Positions 1-14,055 of a DNA stretch of 64,000 bases are shown here, piece by piece. The stretch is from positions 10,480,085 to 10,544,084 of the forward strand of contig CM037863.1 in the NCBI GenBank assembly GCA_021292105.1, given 5' to 3'. The DNA comes from Anadara kagoshimensis (Eukaryota > Mollusca > Bivalvia > Arcoida > Arcidae). The translations under genes and the position numbers were made by a program. Position 1 is the first letter of the stretch, and every line of letters starts with the position of its first letter. The notes beneath the pieces are model-generated. The model did not search any database. It was not told the origin of the DNA and was given only the letters and a program-made list of their open reading frames with translations.

Positions 1-440
1 GATCATATAGAGGTAATTTTGAACAAGGTGCCCTGAACATCTTGCTGATCAATAACTTATGAATGAGATTTTTCTATTGATCTTGATCGATTGTATCGGG
101 ACAATTTTGAACAGAGAGTCCAAATCATGTAACTTAAAAACACCAGGTGATTTTTAAGGAGGTTTTTTAAATGACCCCATTGATGGTATCTGGGTAATTT
201 TGAACGGGTGGCCTGAATACATCTTGCTGATCAATACCAGGTGATTTTTGAAAGAGGTTCTTTGCCTTTTATCACAGAATTTAGAATTAGTTTGTCTGAA
301 ATGTTGATGGTATCAGGGTAATTTTTAACACAGTGCCCTGATCATGTTGCTGATAAATACAAGGTGATTTTTGAATGAGGTTCCTGGATTGGTTTCATCA
401 ATGGATATCATGAAATTTGAACAAGTTTTGGCGTTCATCT
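1..440. repeat. Degenerate tandem repeat at the left edge
   Basis: Three units of about 120-180 bp sharing gatggtatcagggtaatttt, a tgccctgaacatcttgctgat-like block and ccaggtgatttttgaa. A fragment recurs at about 1013-1060. It continues off the window's left end. Confidence 0.7.
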
Positions 441-1380
441 GAGATGTTAATTGTTTCTTTTTAAAAAAGTCACCCATTCATTTTTGTACGGCGTTTCACG
501 ACCGTGAACACATACTTTACTATCGCTTTCTTCCAAGATATCGGGCAAATAGTGCGCCTGGTAAATGAGCGTGAAAGAAATATATCTGTTTTATCGTGAG
601 ATATGTATTCTGAGACGGGTGATGCATTTGGTTACATATGCACATTTGGAATAAATTTTCGGAATACATTTCGGAATCTAGTAAAATATTGTGACGGGAT
701 GCATCCAATAATTTCTGCAATTTGGCAAACTGATCTCGTGTTTAAAATAAAATGTAGTCCGAGAAGTTTGTGTCCTACGATGCAAAATCATAACTTTTTA
801 TGAAATAAACAGCAATGGCAGGTGGATTTAATTTAGCAATACATGGTTTGGTACATTGTTTCTTTTTCCAAAAAACATCCGTCGGACTATGCATAGGTTC
901 ATCGAACCAACCAACCTCCCCTTTCCTGGGGGGGGGGGGGGGAGATTTTCGGTTATATTCTGTCTTGCCACAACACCATTTTCCCAACTACGCCGTACAA
1001 CAGCACGGCAGTGCTATGTTTCTGATCAATACAGACTGATTTTTAAACAAGATTCCTTATTGGTTTTAAATTTTAATTGATTGATATCGGAGAAATTTTC
1101 AATGAATTTTGACGATCACCAGAGATGTGTATTAATTAGTAAACAGTGTGTCTGATAGATCAATTTAGGATGTTTAAAGAGAATTTAGGACTATATAAAT
1201 CCCATTAGCTTGTCCTTTTCAATTTTGTATTGATTATCGTATTAAGTAAATTTCTTTTTCACTTTAAACTTGACTCAGATATTCAGATATTCCAGTGACA
1301 TTTTACTTGTCAGGTTTTGTATATATTTACATATACAAGTATATTTATATATAAGATGTTAGAAAAGCTTTTCCCACATT
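441..1380. other. No gene seen
   Basis: AT-rich sequence with a run of about 15 G at 929-943. Short ORFs in all frames lack coding character. Nothing else is supportable. Confidence 0.5.
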
Positions 1381-1635
1381 TACTTTAAATGTATTTATTT
1401 TCGCAGAGTACTAATTTTCGCTTATTTTGCAGTCATTTGTTTTGCACTAAAATTAATACTTAGCGAAATTATATTATGGTTATTGTGTTATAGTGCATAT
1501 TTCAAAAACACCAAAATTTAACTTCACAGAAATGTCTAAATTTCTTTTACCACAAAAATTTAACTATGTGGAAATGTCTAAATTTCCTTTACCTCAAAAA
1601 TTAATATACATGCAAAATTAAATACGTTTACAGTA
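1381..1635 (+). mobile_element. Palindromic MITE, family P, copy 1
   Basis: About 255 bp, starting tactttaaatgtattta and ending taaatacgtttacagta (terminal inverted repeats). Internal blocks include ttttcgcttatttcgc and gtgttatagtgcatatttc, shared with the copies at 22339, 24331, 37212 and 46892. No coding capacity. Confidence 0.75.
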
Positions 1636-1639
1636 AGTA

Positions 1640-1835
1640 CTAGGGACTCGGAGGCTGAGTGCTCTAAAACACTGACTTACAGACCACACGATCTCCTACC
1701 ACCAGGCCCATCCTAGTTTGAGAACGTACATGCACTTGCCAAAGGTCATGGTTTTCCAAGGACACTCTGGTTTTCTCCACCATCACAGACCTAAAAGCCT
1801 TGATATAAGTGAAATAATCTTGGCTGTGTATAAAC
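1640..1835 (+). mobile_element. tRNA-derived SINE type B, diverged
   Basis: A tRNA-like head (ctcggaggctgagtgctcta) is followed by the gcacttgccaaaggtc and ggttttctccaccatc blocks and the gatataagtgaaataatctt tail that mark this family elsewhere in the window. Confidence 0.6.
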
Positions 1836-1839
1836 TTTC

Positions 1840-2745
1840 TCTCTTTATACAATTTTTTCCGGTTTGTCTGAGAATTCGATCTTTGTAACAAATAGCAAAC
1901 TCTTTTGGAGGGGGCTCCATGTTTTTGGTTTGGTTTGATTGTCTGCTTGAAACTGAGATTATATAGATAAATGGCTACTATGAAAGCTTTATTGATTGAA
2001 GTATTCAGCGAATTGTAGATAGATGTCCATGAATTCTTCAAAATAACTCTTCTGGATATTGAGTGGAGAATTGGTTTTCTAATGTCCCCGAATCGCCATA
2101 GTATATTCACTTTTATTTAGGAGATTATTCAGGGATTGCATTGAAACATATTACAACCAGTACCAAGAGTTCAACAAGCAAACTTGACACACTCTCTCAA
2201 AATAGGCCCATGTGATTTCTTATCTACTCACATTTTTCCTTTGGAGTATTTCAGTTAAATTATCAGTTTCTTTTAAGGTCTTCTCAGAATGTTTTAATAT
2301 CATTGGGTGAGACATATGGATTCAACGACTTCTTGTTTTAAATAAACAAATGCATTTTCAATTAAGCCATGGCACGTGCACATGTCAAAATTGAAATTAT
2401 TTTATCCTTTGAGGGCCATGAAAGCTTTTGCGCTTCAACGCTTAAAAATGAATTTATTACGAATTAAAGTATTTTGAAATTAATTCATGTTTTCATATTA
2501 AACGATTAAAGCTTTAAGGGAAATTTTTAACTTTTCAGAGATACGAAAATATTTTGATAATAAACGAAGAAATGTTTTCCGGCAACATGGAATTATGGGA
2601 TTAATAATCCAAACATAGAATATGTTATTATATTTGCAAAAGTAATTTTCTATATTTAATAAAATTTGAGATAGTGGTGGTAGTCATGGACCATGTTTAG
2701 GCCAAAATAAAAATTGTTTGTTTCTGGGGAACCCTTCTGATCCTT
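1840..2745. other. No gene seen
   Basis: AT-rich, no coding signal. A long minus-strand frame (2110-1664) runs through the SINE and is not supported. Confidence 0.5.
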
Positions 2746-2749
2746 CTTA

Positions 2750-3052
2750 TATTTCACTTATATTGAGATGTCACCAGCTACAGGTGAAGTGGCAGAAATT
2801 TTTACCTCTGCAATGTGCTCAGGGCAATTTTCAGTGCAGGGTTCTTTAGCATCCATGCCTGCTGTGACACAGGGCATCAGATTCTAAGGTCTCTTCCAAA
2901 GGACCCTAAGAGTTTCATTTCTAAATGCCAGGTGCTTAACAAAAGAACTGTTATTACAAGTTTCAAGTCTTGGTTAGACCCCAACTGGGTTTCAAACTCC
3001 AATCTCTGAAATACAAAGTGAGTACTCTACCAAATTAGCTACAGGAGTGGCT
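2750..3052 (-). mobile_element. tRNA-derived SINE type A, minus strand
   Basis: The tRNA-like head is at the right (minus-strand gtagctaatttggtagagta, B-box ggagtttgaaaccc) and the conserved tail at the left (cacttatattgagatgtcac on +). Diverged, near full length. Confidence 0.65.
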
Positions 3053-3059
3053 AATGAAA

Positions 3060-6000
3060 GTTTCGAATACAGCTCTGAATATAAAAACTAAGATAATTTT
3101 CTTAAAAATCGCTACCAGGATATTTTTTGGAATGATGTTACTATACGAGAAACAAAGAATTAAATTGTCAGTCTTATTCGATATCAAAATAAAATGAATA
3201 AAAATGTATTAAAATGGATATTATTAAAATTATTTCTGGTACTTACGGGGATTAGGCCGTTATTGTCGTTAGGAATTGCTCTAGAAAAAACTTTTAATTG
3301 ACATGTCATACAGAAAAGAAGGTCTTTACAACTGAAAGGATCTCTGTGCAAGTTTTGGTAAGTTTGAATTACATGTTAAGAGCTATTGAAATTTAAAAGT
3401 TACATCTAAATATTTCGGCTATTGAAATTTAAAAGTTACATGTATATAGTGGGGTTTAAGGGTTATAACAATATTGTGTAAAATCACCAGGGTGCCTGTT
3501 AATAAAGTGGACATGCTCTTGAAAAAAAAAGTTACAAATGAAATTGAAAGCTAGATCGATTGATTGATCACTGTGGCAGTAATCCTTCAGATTTAATTTG
3601 ACGCTGCATGATACTAAATTTTCAAGTGGTTTTATTATGACTAAGTTTGTGAAAAAAGTCAATTAATTTAGTGGACAAATTCTTGTTGCAAAATTTCCTA
3701 AATGGATTGAAAGTGATTACGTGGTTTTGTAGATTTGGAAATCTCTAGGAATTAATTCCAGTAATACACGACATTTTTAAATGTTTTTGGTGTTTTAAAA
3801 TTGTTTAATATTGACACAACTTTATTGAGACTTTTTTCGTCTTGTTGGTCTTCCTCTTCAAATACACTTACAGCAGCAAATTGGGAAAACAAATAATATT
3901 TAAAAAGAATATTTATTTATTGTTGACCTTTCATCGATTCAAAAATTCAATTTGTTCTTATTTGGAATGTTGCCATACATTGAAACATAACTTTTGAATT
4001 TTATGCCACTCTTTAAAAAAACAAGGAAACCTAATGATACTGGATTGTAATATTACTTTTTTAAAAATCGGGAAACTGAACTCAAAGGGAATATTATTTA
4101 CCGGTACTGTGATGCTCATGTACTAATCTGGGAACCGTGATACGCAAGAGGAATATTATTGATATCCGATCAAGTACTTCAGCATTTTAACTCTGTTTTA
4201 GCATAATCATTAGATGTTTAATTGATGGTGTCCTAATGACTGTATTCAAGATGGAACTTTAAAAACTGACAGTGAATCAACATTTTGAATTTGAAAGCAA
4301 ATTTGTGATTTTGCCATTACATTGATGCTTAAAGTTATATTACTGATATCGTAAAAACTCAAAAAATAATTTTTAAATCTATCAATAGTGGATAAATAGT
4401 TCAAATTTGCTCTCATTGCAATTTTGCCATCACGTTAAAGTGTGAAATTGAATTGATGATATCTTAACCAGTCTTTGCATAAGGAGGAGTTTTGAATTCT
4501 GTCACTGGAGTCCACCAATATTTGGAATTTGTTTGTATGACAAATTTCACCATTTTGTAAATCCGAAAAGTTGAATTAATGATATCCTAATGATTCAAGA
4601 AGGAGTTTTGAACACTGACAGTTGATGAACATTTCAAATTAGCTTTCATTGAGATTTTTATGATTAAGTTAATGTGTAAAGTTGGATTGTTGATATACCG
4701 TAATGAGTCTTTAAGGAGTTTTAAATGCTGGTACCGAGTCCACCAACATTTGGAATTTGTTTGACAAATTTTACCATTACATAAATGTGTAAAGAGGAAT
4801 TGATAATATCTTAATTGCTCAAGAAGGCGATTTAAAAACTGATAGTTAATTAGCTTTTCAAATTTGTTTGTATGACAAATTTTACCATTACATAAATGCG
4901 AAAAGTTAAATTGATGATATCTGAATAAGCAAAGTAGCTTAGTTAAATGAATCATAAGTTACCGTAGCCATGTATACTGATCAGTTAAGATAAGAAATAT
5001 TTTGATTTCGACTTCTCAGTAATGTTATGTTGAATTCATATGATCGTCCAGACATGTTACATAGTCTTTAAGTTAATGACTGATCAACGATAAGATAATT
5101 TTGTTTTGTTTTTATATTGAATTTACCAGTACCATGTTGGATTAATGTCTACAGTAATTATACATTGCTGATTGACCAATGACTGATCAACGAAAGGACA
5201 ATTCTGTTATGTTTTTATTTTGAATTTACTAGGATGGCGATGGATTATTGTCTAATTATTTGTCATTAATTGACCAATGACCAATAAAGGATTTGATAAT
5301 TCCGTCTCGTTTTTATTTTGAATTTACCAAGATGGTTATGGATTAATGTCTAATTATTCATTGTTGATTGACCAAGGACTGATCAAGGGTTCGATAATTA
5401 AGTTTCATTTTTATTTTGAATTTCCCAGAATGGCATTGGATTAATGATGTCTTATTATTTGCCATTAATTGACCAATGATCTACCAACTTTGTTGTGATT
5501 TCGACTTTGTCAGGAGTACCTGTTCAAGTGTTTGGTAACTGTTTGACTAATGGGTTCTTATAAATGACTTACTAAAGAAGTCTTAACATTTGTAAAATTG
5601 TGGCAATATTGTGTACCTGTGATTGACTTAGAAGTTTTTAAATTTGTGGTTAAATTGTAAAATTGTGACTGCCTTATGACGTTTTTCGTTTTTCAATTTA
5701 TGGTAAAATTGTGTGCCTGAGGTCTTTTATTCTACAACAGATGTCAGTTTTTGAGATTTGAAGTCAATTTGTTTTGGGAGATTTTTTTTCATTTAATGGA
5801 AGCTATTTAACATTTTTAAAATTGCCATTACCTTTAAGTTTTTTTCACTAAATGACAGGTGGACTTATGTTTTAAAAATTGCTGTTAAATTGTAATTGAA
5901 GATTTTTGTCAGTTTGTTTGGGATTATTTTTTTGGTTTCTTGTTGTTACAACAAGTGGACCAACATTTTACAATTTGCAGTTAAATTGTGTTTTAGTAAA

Positions 6001-8860
6001 CAATGACAGATTTAAAATTTTTAAAATTTTCAATTTAAAATCAATTTATGGAAATATTACATAAGATTTAGAAGTTTTTAAAATTTTTAGTCTTAATTTG
6101 TTTTTGAGTTTTTTTTAACACAATAACTAAATTGTTGTTCAAAGCATACAATAGTCGCATTTGTGTATACATGGTAAATGTGTGTGCGGACTTAACAAAG
6201 AGGGACCTGTGTTTCATGTTTCGTTGTTTCTAATTATTCTGAGTCGTAAACAATGCCAGAACTCTAAATATCGATGTTGAGACAATTGATACAAGCATCG
6301 GGACAAATTATGATGTTAAGATTCATACAGAGTTGGACAATATGATATTAAGATACGTACTGTAAGACTAATTACGATGTTAAGATCAGTACATGGTGAT
6401 CGTCATCAACATTACTTATGCAATTTACAAAAACTTAACTGTTTGTTTACCTGTTTTATTTATATTTTATTGTTGACATTTTAATGGGTTTTTAAAGTTT
6501 TCGAAGTTTAATTTGGAATATTTTTCAGTCTGATGTGATTTTCTCGGTAAATAAATAGCAACATACCTGATATGATTGGATTACTTTTTGAGAGAGAAAA
6601 AACCTCAATACCTTTCTATCAGATGTGATGTTCTTGGTAAATAGTAACGTTTGTGATAATATGATTGGATTGTGTTAAGAGCAGTTTAGTGATATTTTGC
6701 TTGTGTAGTGATTTCCAAAGGAATTAGTCCTGGTTTTAAAGAATTTTGATGAGATTTTGAATGAATTTGTGGTGATTTCAAAGAAATTTGTGGAGTATTA
6801 AAGAAATTTGATGAGATTTCAGAGGAGTTTGTCATCAAAATTGTGTTGTTGACCTGACTTTTAAAACAAAATCTGTGTGATTTGTTTGAGTTAATTGAAA
6901 GGATTTACCACGAAAGATATTCAGTTTGAAGTACTGTCATCGAATAAATTTAAACTTCAAATTGAAGCTATTTTCCAAGTTCAAAAGATTTCTATGTGTT
7001 AGAGGCTTGTTGTACTGGAATTTTTTGTATTTTGTGCAATCTTTAACATGGAACCTTAAACATTTGATAGAAGTAGTATTTAGATCTCCAGGAAGACTGT
7101 TTCTTTTTTAATGGAATTATGGGATGTCTTGGAACTGAATTGAATTCAAAATTTCTTATAGAAATGTGAGAAAACAAAATGAAACAATTGGGTTTGAAAT
7201 AGTGGATAGATTTATAATGGAGGCATCATCTTGAAAAAAATCACTTGCCATTAACAGTTAAACAGTTAAATTTTTTGCTTTTATTGATAGATACAAACTT
7301 GAAAGCATTTAATGGACAGAAATGAATGTTATGAAACAAAATCAGATTTTCTGAAGGATATCATAAATCACCATCTTTCATGTAGACAGTATTTTTGATA
7401 TTGTCACTGATTATAAGTGAAAACTTTATCATAAATTAAAAAGTCAATTATCATAATTTTTAAAATTTTCACATCTTGCTGAGAATTGATATTATATATC
7501 AACAATATTACATGACAATAAGATATTTTAAAAGATAGTCTTTATCAAGAGAGGATTTGATATCAATTAAGATTTATTTTAAGAACTTGTTTTCACCTTA
7601 ACAAGACTTTTCTATCCTTAATTTTTGACTTTATCCTTTTACATTAGGTCTGCATAACACATTTTCCCTTTTACCTATCACTCCGTGTTTGCACCTGGAA
7701 CTTATCAGTTTTTGATCAAGAATACTGGTAAATATATCTCAATTGAAACAGAGAGAAAAAAGATCATATCTTAAAGGAGAATTAGGATTTATTAAAACTT
7801 TTTTTTACCTTAACGAGATTTTGTCGATCCTACCTTTTCCATATTACCTGTTGCTTTAGGTCTTTTAGCTCCTAGGAGTTGTCAGTTTTTTTTATCAAGA
7901 ATACTGGTAAATATATCAATTGAAAAAGAAAAGAAGATCACATCTTTAAAGGGGAATTAATATTTTTTTTAACTTTTTTCACCTTAACAAGATTTGTCAA
8001 TTTTTACCTTTTCTCACTCTAGGTCTGTTATTTATACATGGAAGTTGTCAGTTATTTATCATGAGTATCGGCAGATATATATAAATTGGAAAAAAATTAC
8101 CATATCTTAAAGAAGAATTAGGATTTATTAAAATTTTTATTCACCTTAACGAGAAGTATCTATCTTTTACCTGTCTGATAAATCCTCAAATTTCTCACCT
8201 TTTTAAAAACTTGCTGATTGACAGGTGACTTTTATTGCAATTTTGACTTGAAGTTTTTTATTACAATTTTTATAAATGTACAAATTCTTATTAATAATGC
8301 TAGATTTAATCTTATTAACTTTTTACCACTCTAATAAATCAAATTTTTAAAAGAAATCTGATTGGTTAATACAAACTGACCGATTTTAAATATTTTTAAA
8401 GACATACCTGTAAAAAGTTAAATTTGATACCCTAAATTAATTTTACTTTCCACTTTTCACTAAAATGAAAATAATCATGTAATTTAAGAAGTATGAATAT
8501 ATTTATTTACAATTTTTCATTTTAAGTTAAATTTATCATAAAATCGGGTGTTTTATAAAATCGTTAAAACTTGTCATCAGCATATTGAGGAGAGTGTTAG
8601 ACAAACTAAGTTCACACTGTTCAATTATTTGTGTAATGTTATCAGCATGTAGGGATAGAGGTTTTAAGTCACAATTTATGTCCACTTGAAAACCGATTTT
8701 TTGTTTAATGACTGTGATATGGTAATATTATCAGCGTTGTTGTTTTGGTGATGCGTAAGTAGAAAGCGTTTACTCTGCCGTTGAAGAGCTTCTTAAAGCT
8801 GATAGCGAACATTCCATATTTAGATTTTCGAGTTTACAAAGTATATTGTTTTTACTGTCA
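3060..8860. repeat. AT-rich region of degenerate tandem repeats
   Basis: No gene seen. Diffuse repeats include about 230-bp units at 4270-4960 (ccaccaatatttggaatttg), about 100-bp units at 5070-5480 (gaccaatgactgatcaacga), Phe/Lys-codon-like AT tracts at 5600-6100, and about 180-bp units at 7550-8200 (accttaacgagattttgtc). 8420-8860 is unique AT-rich sequence that could hold the carboxypeptidase promoter, but no specific element is recognisable. Confidence 0.6.
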
Positions 8861-8862
8861 CA

Positions 8863-9144
8863 ATGAATATATATCTTGTTAGTGGAAGTCATAAACGACC
8901 AAATTTAAATTTCAAAATGGAGTCGGATACTTTTAAAATGCCCCGAACAAAACAATGTATAAAAGTCCATAATTTGGACGGACAATCGCCAAATTATCGT
9001 AAACAATCTTTTACAATAGCACATCTTTATCTTTCACCAGCTTCTCTCTCACGACAGAAATTAACGACGGAATCTGGAGTTTCCACGACGACAGACGAAG
9101 ATAAAGAAAATGAGAAAAAACAAAAAGGAGCCAGCACAAAGTGA
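8863..9144 (+). CDS. Possible upstream coding exon or small ORF
   Basis: A 93-codon ATG-to-TGA frame in otherwise repeat-poor sequence 0.7 kb before CCP exon 1. Codon use (CGA, ACG, TCG) is unlike the AT-rich surroundings and like the CCP exons. It encodes MPRTKQCIKVHNLDG, RKQSFTIAHLYLSPAS and a Lys/Glu-rich end. No donor that would join it in phase to exon 1 is evident; the nearest is a weak GTGAAA at 9142. It may be a 5' exon of an alternative transcript, an upstream ORF, or not translated. No homology recognised. Confidence 0.35.
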   Translation: MNIYLVSGSHKRPNLNFKMESDTFKMPRTKQCIKVHNLDGQSPNYRKQSFTIAHLYLSPASLSRQKLTTESGVSTTTDEDKENEKKQKGASTK

Positions 9145-9849
9145 AACCAGCATCAGATAGATATTATCTCCATGATGGATTAAGTGGATTAGTGGATTAT
9201 TGGATTAAGCATGTGGTGTTGGGATCATTTGTTTTATTTGGATTTTTGGATTATTGAACACACTTAGTGTATTGGATCACTTTTAAACACAAGTTTTTCT
9301 TGAGATTTATTTGGTGGAAGAATTATTTTTTGCCATTTTGTTTTATTGGATTAAGGTGTTCCCTATATATTAAATAAATATTATATAAAACTCATTTAAA
9401 ATTGTAATTTCACTGGAAATTCTTATAATTCTCCATTTAATGGGAGTTTTTATTCGTTTTAAAAGGTTATTAAGTAAAATGAGCAATTATTAACAATTTT
9501 CACTTTTATTTTCAAAACAGGAAAAAATATTTTAATATTGATGTATTATTTTATGCCCTAATAGTGAAAAATATTAAACGCTAAGTGTTTGGATATTAAA
9601 AAGACACGCTTGAAATGTGACAGTTAATTTTATTTAGAAAATGGAATATTTATCATGAAATTACATTTTAAGATTTTTAATTAAAACATCAAACATGTTG
9701 GAATACAAATTGTGTATTAAATATCGCAGCTACTTGGCTGAAACTTTTGGGGTTGACATACGATAAACAATCGGTCAAGGGCCTTTTGGTCTTTTCTTTA
9801 TTATTCATTGGATGGAAATTAAAAATTAAACATTTTGAAGAATAAACTG

Positions 9850-10189
9850 ATGTCACTGAAAACACAAATGCATTACCGTAAAGACTGGTGTAGTAAAACA
9901 TTTACTGACATGAGTGTCGGAACATTACGAGCTCAAAATAAAACTTTTACCGATGTAAATGTCGGAACTTTACGAGCTCAAAACAGTATATTAAAAACAA
10001 GTTTTTGGAATTATTCCGAACAGCTGGAGGAATTTATTGCTCGATATAAGACTCGACCCCCGGATATTAAGTTCTGGCCATATGGACCCTACTGGCCAAA
10101 ATTTTACGATAGTATAGTTCTTGAGACGCCAAAACATATCAGGAAAATACCAACTCATAAAGAGCCATTGTTTAGAAGTGGAGTTCAAG
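9850..10189 (+). CDS. AGBL2/AGBL3-like: CCP exon 1 (first confident coding exon)
   Basis: The frame is open from an in-frame stop at 9820-9822. The first ATG is at 9850 and a second lies at 9868. An AG at 9839-9840 could be an acceptor, but its pyrimidine tract is poor, so this may be the true first coding exon. It ends phase 1 at a GTAAGT donor (10190). It encodes a tandem 15-residue duplication ([15 protein letters not shown], twice) and then [12 protein letters not shown] and LETPKHIRK, which precede the CCP N-domain. The start codon is the least certain part of the gene model. Confidence 0.75.
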
Positions 10190-13100
10190 GTAAGTGAAGA
10201 TAAGTTATACTCTTATAAAAAGACCACCTGAAGAGGACCTGTGATGGTAGATTTTACATTGTTTCTTAAAGGTCGCCTCTTTATAAGGACCAACTGCTTT
10301 TTAAGTATAAGTTCTACTCTTTATAAAAAAGACCACATGAAGGGGAACCTTTTACACATGGTTCTCCAAGATCACCTCTATATAGGGACCACCTGGTTTT
10401 TACACTTCTATAAAGACCACCTGAAGGGGAATATGTATCAAAGTTTTTTACACGTAGGTTCAAATTCAGTCAAACCTGTCTTAAAGGTCACCTCTATATA
10501 AGGACCACCTGCTTTTAAATTCCAATAATATATATATAGTTCTACACTTCTATAAAGACCACAGGAAAGGGAAACTTTTTATGATGGATTTTACACTGAG
10601 GTTCAAATAGTCAAACATGCCTTGAAGGTCACCTCTATATAAGGACCAACTTTATAATGTTTCCTTTCGTGGTAAAGTTATTGAGGGGCATTTTAACAAG
10701 GTTTTACTATATACGAGTGGAAGACAAACTTGTCTTTAGTTGCGACCACAATAGGAAATCTGGTGGTTTTTATATGGAGATGGGTTTTAGTTTAGGCAGG
10801 CACAAGTTTAATATACATGTATAACTGGATAAATTACTTTTGTAAACAGGTTCCCTTTTATGGTAAAACATGGATTAAATTATTAACTATTTCAGGTTAA
10901 TTAAGATTGATAGTTAGAATAGCCATATTTAATTAAGTTATTTATGGAGTTTTAAGCAAATTCATTATTGTCAGGTCTCATAATTAAGCTTAATTAAGAA
11001 TTAAGAATGAGGTTCACCAGTGTACCACTTGATACCCCATAACATTTCTGTGTAACAATTATTTCCATTGGAGATGGAATTGCTTCACTTCACATTTTAC
11101 CGTAAAAATGATGTTACCTCTGGGAAATTTTGACGTAAACATTTTCAAAAATGCTCTGCACTAATGTTCAGGGGTATTGATCATGTGGTACGCTAATGAA
11201 CTCCATAATAAGAATAGTTTATATAAATGCTGGAAACAATTTTGGAGGTACATGTATAGTAAAACCTCGATTCATCACCACTATTCACCACTTTTTGTTC
11301 AGTCAAATTTTGTACAGTAAAACCTCAATTCATCACCACTATTCACCACTTTTTGTTCAGTCAAATTTTGTACAGTAAAACCTCAATTCATCACCACTAT
11401 TCACCACTTTTTGTTCAGTCAAAATTTGGCATTATAAAGGAGTTAGGCAATAAAATTAAGGGAGACTTGTAGTGAAAAACTTAAGAGAAATAAATTTTGC
11501 TACTTCAAAACCCATTTGGCAATAAGCATTAGGTTGCAAGTTATTGGGGTGCTTTTTAATAAGGTTTTACTGTCTGTCAATGTATGAATAATAAACTGAA
11601 CATCATCAATTGTACTATATATACAGTAGAGCCTGTCAAAAGTGAACACTTAGGACTGACAGTTTTTGCTTTTTTGGTTTTTTTTTTACACAATTTTTTT
11701 TAACAAATGATATTGAATATTGATGGTAGTACAGTAGCTCAATTGGTAGAGTGTTTGTGGGTTAGGGGTTGGATTCCTTGGTCTGACCAAGCTGATGCCA
11801 TGGTTAGCAGTGGTATAGACCCTCACTTCACATTGCATAGGTCAAAATTCTGCTACTTCATCTATAGCTGGTAATGTCTTGATGTAAGTGAAATATCCTG
11901 GACGGGGACATCAAACCCAATTCAATCAATCAATAATGGTATGGCCTGAAATATTGTGTCAGTTAAGACAGGTTTTCAGTCCACAAACTAGGGTTCTAGA
12001 TCTTTAATCAAGCATTGGTAAATATGTTTAACAGTTTCATCAATATTTGATTTGTGACAGGTATATGTAAAATCGACTAAAAATTACATATCAGTAAAAA
12101 AAATTATTTATTAGTGCTTGAAATAATATTAGTATGTTTACAAATTTTTCAAGGAGGAGTAAATTTTAACTTCTTTTTCCTTAAAATAAAATGGGTCAAT
12201 CAAGTAAAAATAATTTGGGTCAGTCAAGTCATTTTATCATAATGATTTTGTTTTCTTTCAGGTGTTTTCAACAATGTCGTGCCATTGTTATGATAAAACA
12301 TTTTTATTTAGTATTGACATGAAAATTTTAAAATATTTCTTTTGTTAATAAAAATATTTAAAGATATACACTTTGCAATCTCTTTAAATTCTTAAATAAA
12401 AAAGTTCTTTGATAGGATTTCAAATTAAATAGCATTTAAATATCTTTATTTGTGGTTTTTCTGTTTCATCTAAATAAAGCCTGCTTAAAAAGCCACAACC
12501 GAATTAGTTACAATCCAATGCTGTATATTATTTTATTATTCCCCTTTGTTTGAACTCTTTTATTTTTTGAGGACTGAAAATAAATGATGGTGGGTACACT
12601 GGGGATATAGGCTCTTATCAACCGTTCTGTAAACCTGCTTAAAAAGGCACAACTGAATTAGTTAAAATACAATGTTGTATATTATTTTATTATTCCCCTT
12701 TGTTTGAACTCTTTATATTTGAAGACAGAAAATAAATGATGGTGGGTACACTGGGGACATAGGCTCTTAGCTACCATTCTGTAAACCTGCTTAAAAAGGC
12801 ACCATTGAATTAGTTACAATACAATGCTGTATATTATTGTATTATTCCCCCTTGTTTGAACTCTTTATATTTGAAGACAGAAAATAGATGATGGTGGGTA
12901 CACTGGGGAAGAATGCTCATAGCTACAATTCTGTAAACCTGCTTTGAAAGACACCACTTGATTATATAACTGAAATCTGTGTATTATTTTTATAAGCCCC
13001 CTTTGATTGAAATCTTTTATTTTGAGGACAGAAAATTAATGACAGTAAGTACAATAGATAATGTCACAAGGAAAATAACCTTTTAGTTAACATTCTGAGA

Positions 13101-14024
13101 TGGTTTAGGAGACTTTGCATTTGTGTGACGATAAGAGTTATTGAGGGGCATTATGACTTCGTATATTTCAAGGAATTGTTTTTTTTTTTTTTTTTAAAAG
13201 AGAAAGAAATAATACCCATAGACTTTGATAAATTAGTGTTTGCTCATAATTTAAGTACTTTCTTTTAAAAAAAATTGTCAACTAAGCATGATTTTATTTT
13301 TTTTATATAAAAATTTAATAAGAATCAGCAGAATTTATCTGAATGTAGGTATTATATTTATTATATTACATTTATTAAGTGGTTTGCACTCGGACTGTAA
13401 TACCAGGATTTGTAGTTAGATTATTGGAAATCGCTTGATGTGCATTACATTTTAAATCTGTATATCTCATCTGTCTGCCTGGCATAAAATGAAAGAAATT
13501 ACATTAAAACTTTTTCAATGTCTCCTGGTGCTCAGTAACTTTGCCACCTTGCTCTTTGTTACGGTATAGCAAAACTTTGTTTTGATTCCCCTTGAAAACT
13601 TTGTCACTTCACTTATTGCTACATTGCTTTAAAACCTCATTATCATACCTTTTATAAATAATTTGGCATTTTGCTTTTCGTCACATTACAGGAACCTTGT
13701 TATAATGCCCTTTCATATCTTTGCCACCTTGCTGATTGCCACAGTACAGTAAAACCTTGTTATAATGCCTGTTTATAACTTTGCCACCTTGCTTATTGCC
13801 ACAGTACATATATTCTGTTATAGCACATTATGATTGGATTGTTGTGCAAAAGTCTGGTATTCAAAACAGTTTATTGCATTTGATGGATAAATTCAATTAA
13901 ATCAAATTAACTTCGACTCGAAATCAAGTTTGATCTGGAGACAGGTTTCACATTTATTTAAGATGCTTATTTATTTTGTTTCATAAAATAATTAGTTGCT
14001 AAGAAAATTTAATTAAGTATTGTT

Positions 14025-14055
<31 letters not shown>

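Noticed and set aside
1664..2110. 148-codon minus-strand ORF
   Set aside because: It runs through a SINE and AT-rich sequence, with no family resemblance and no coding-like codon use.
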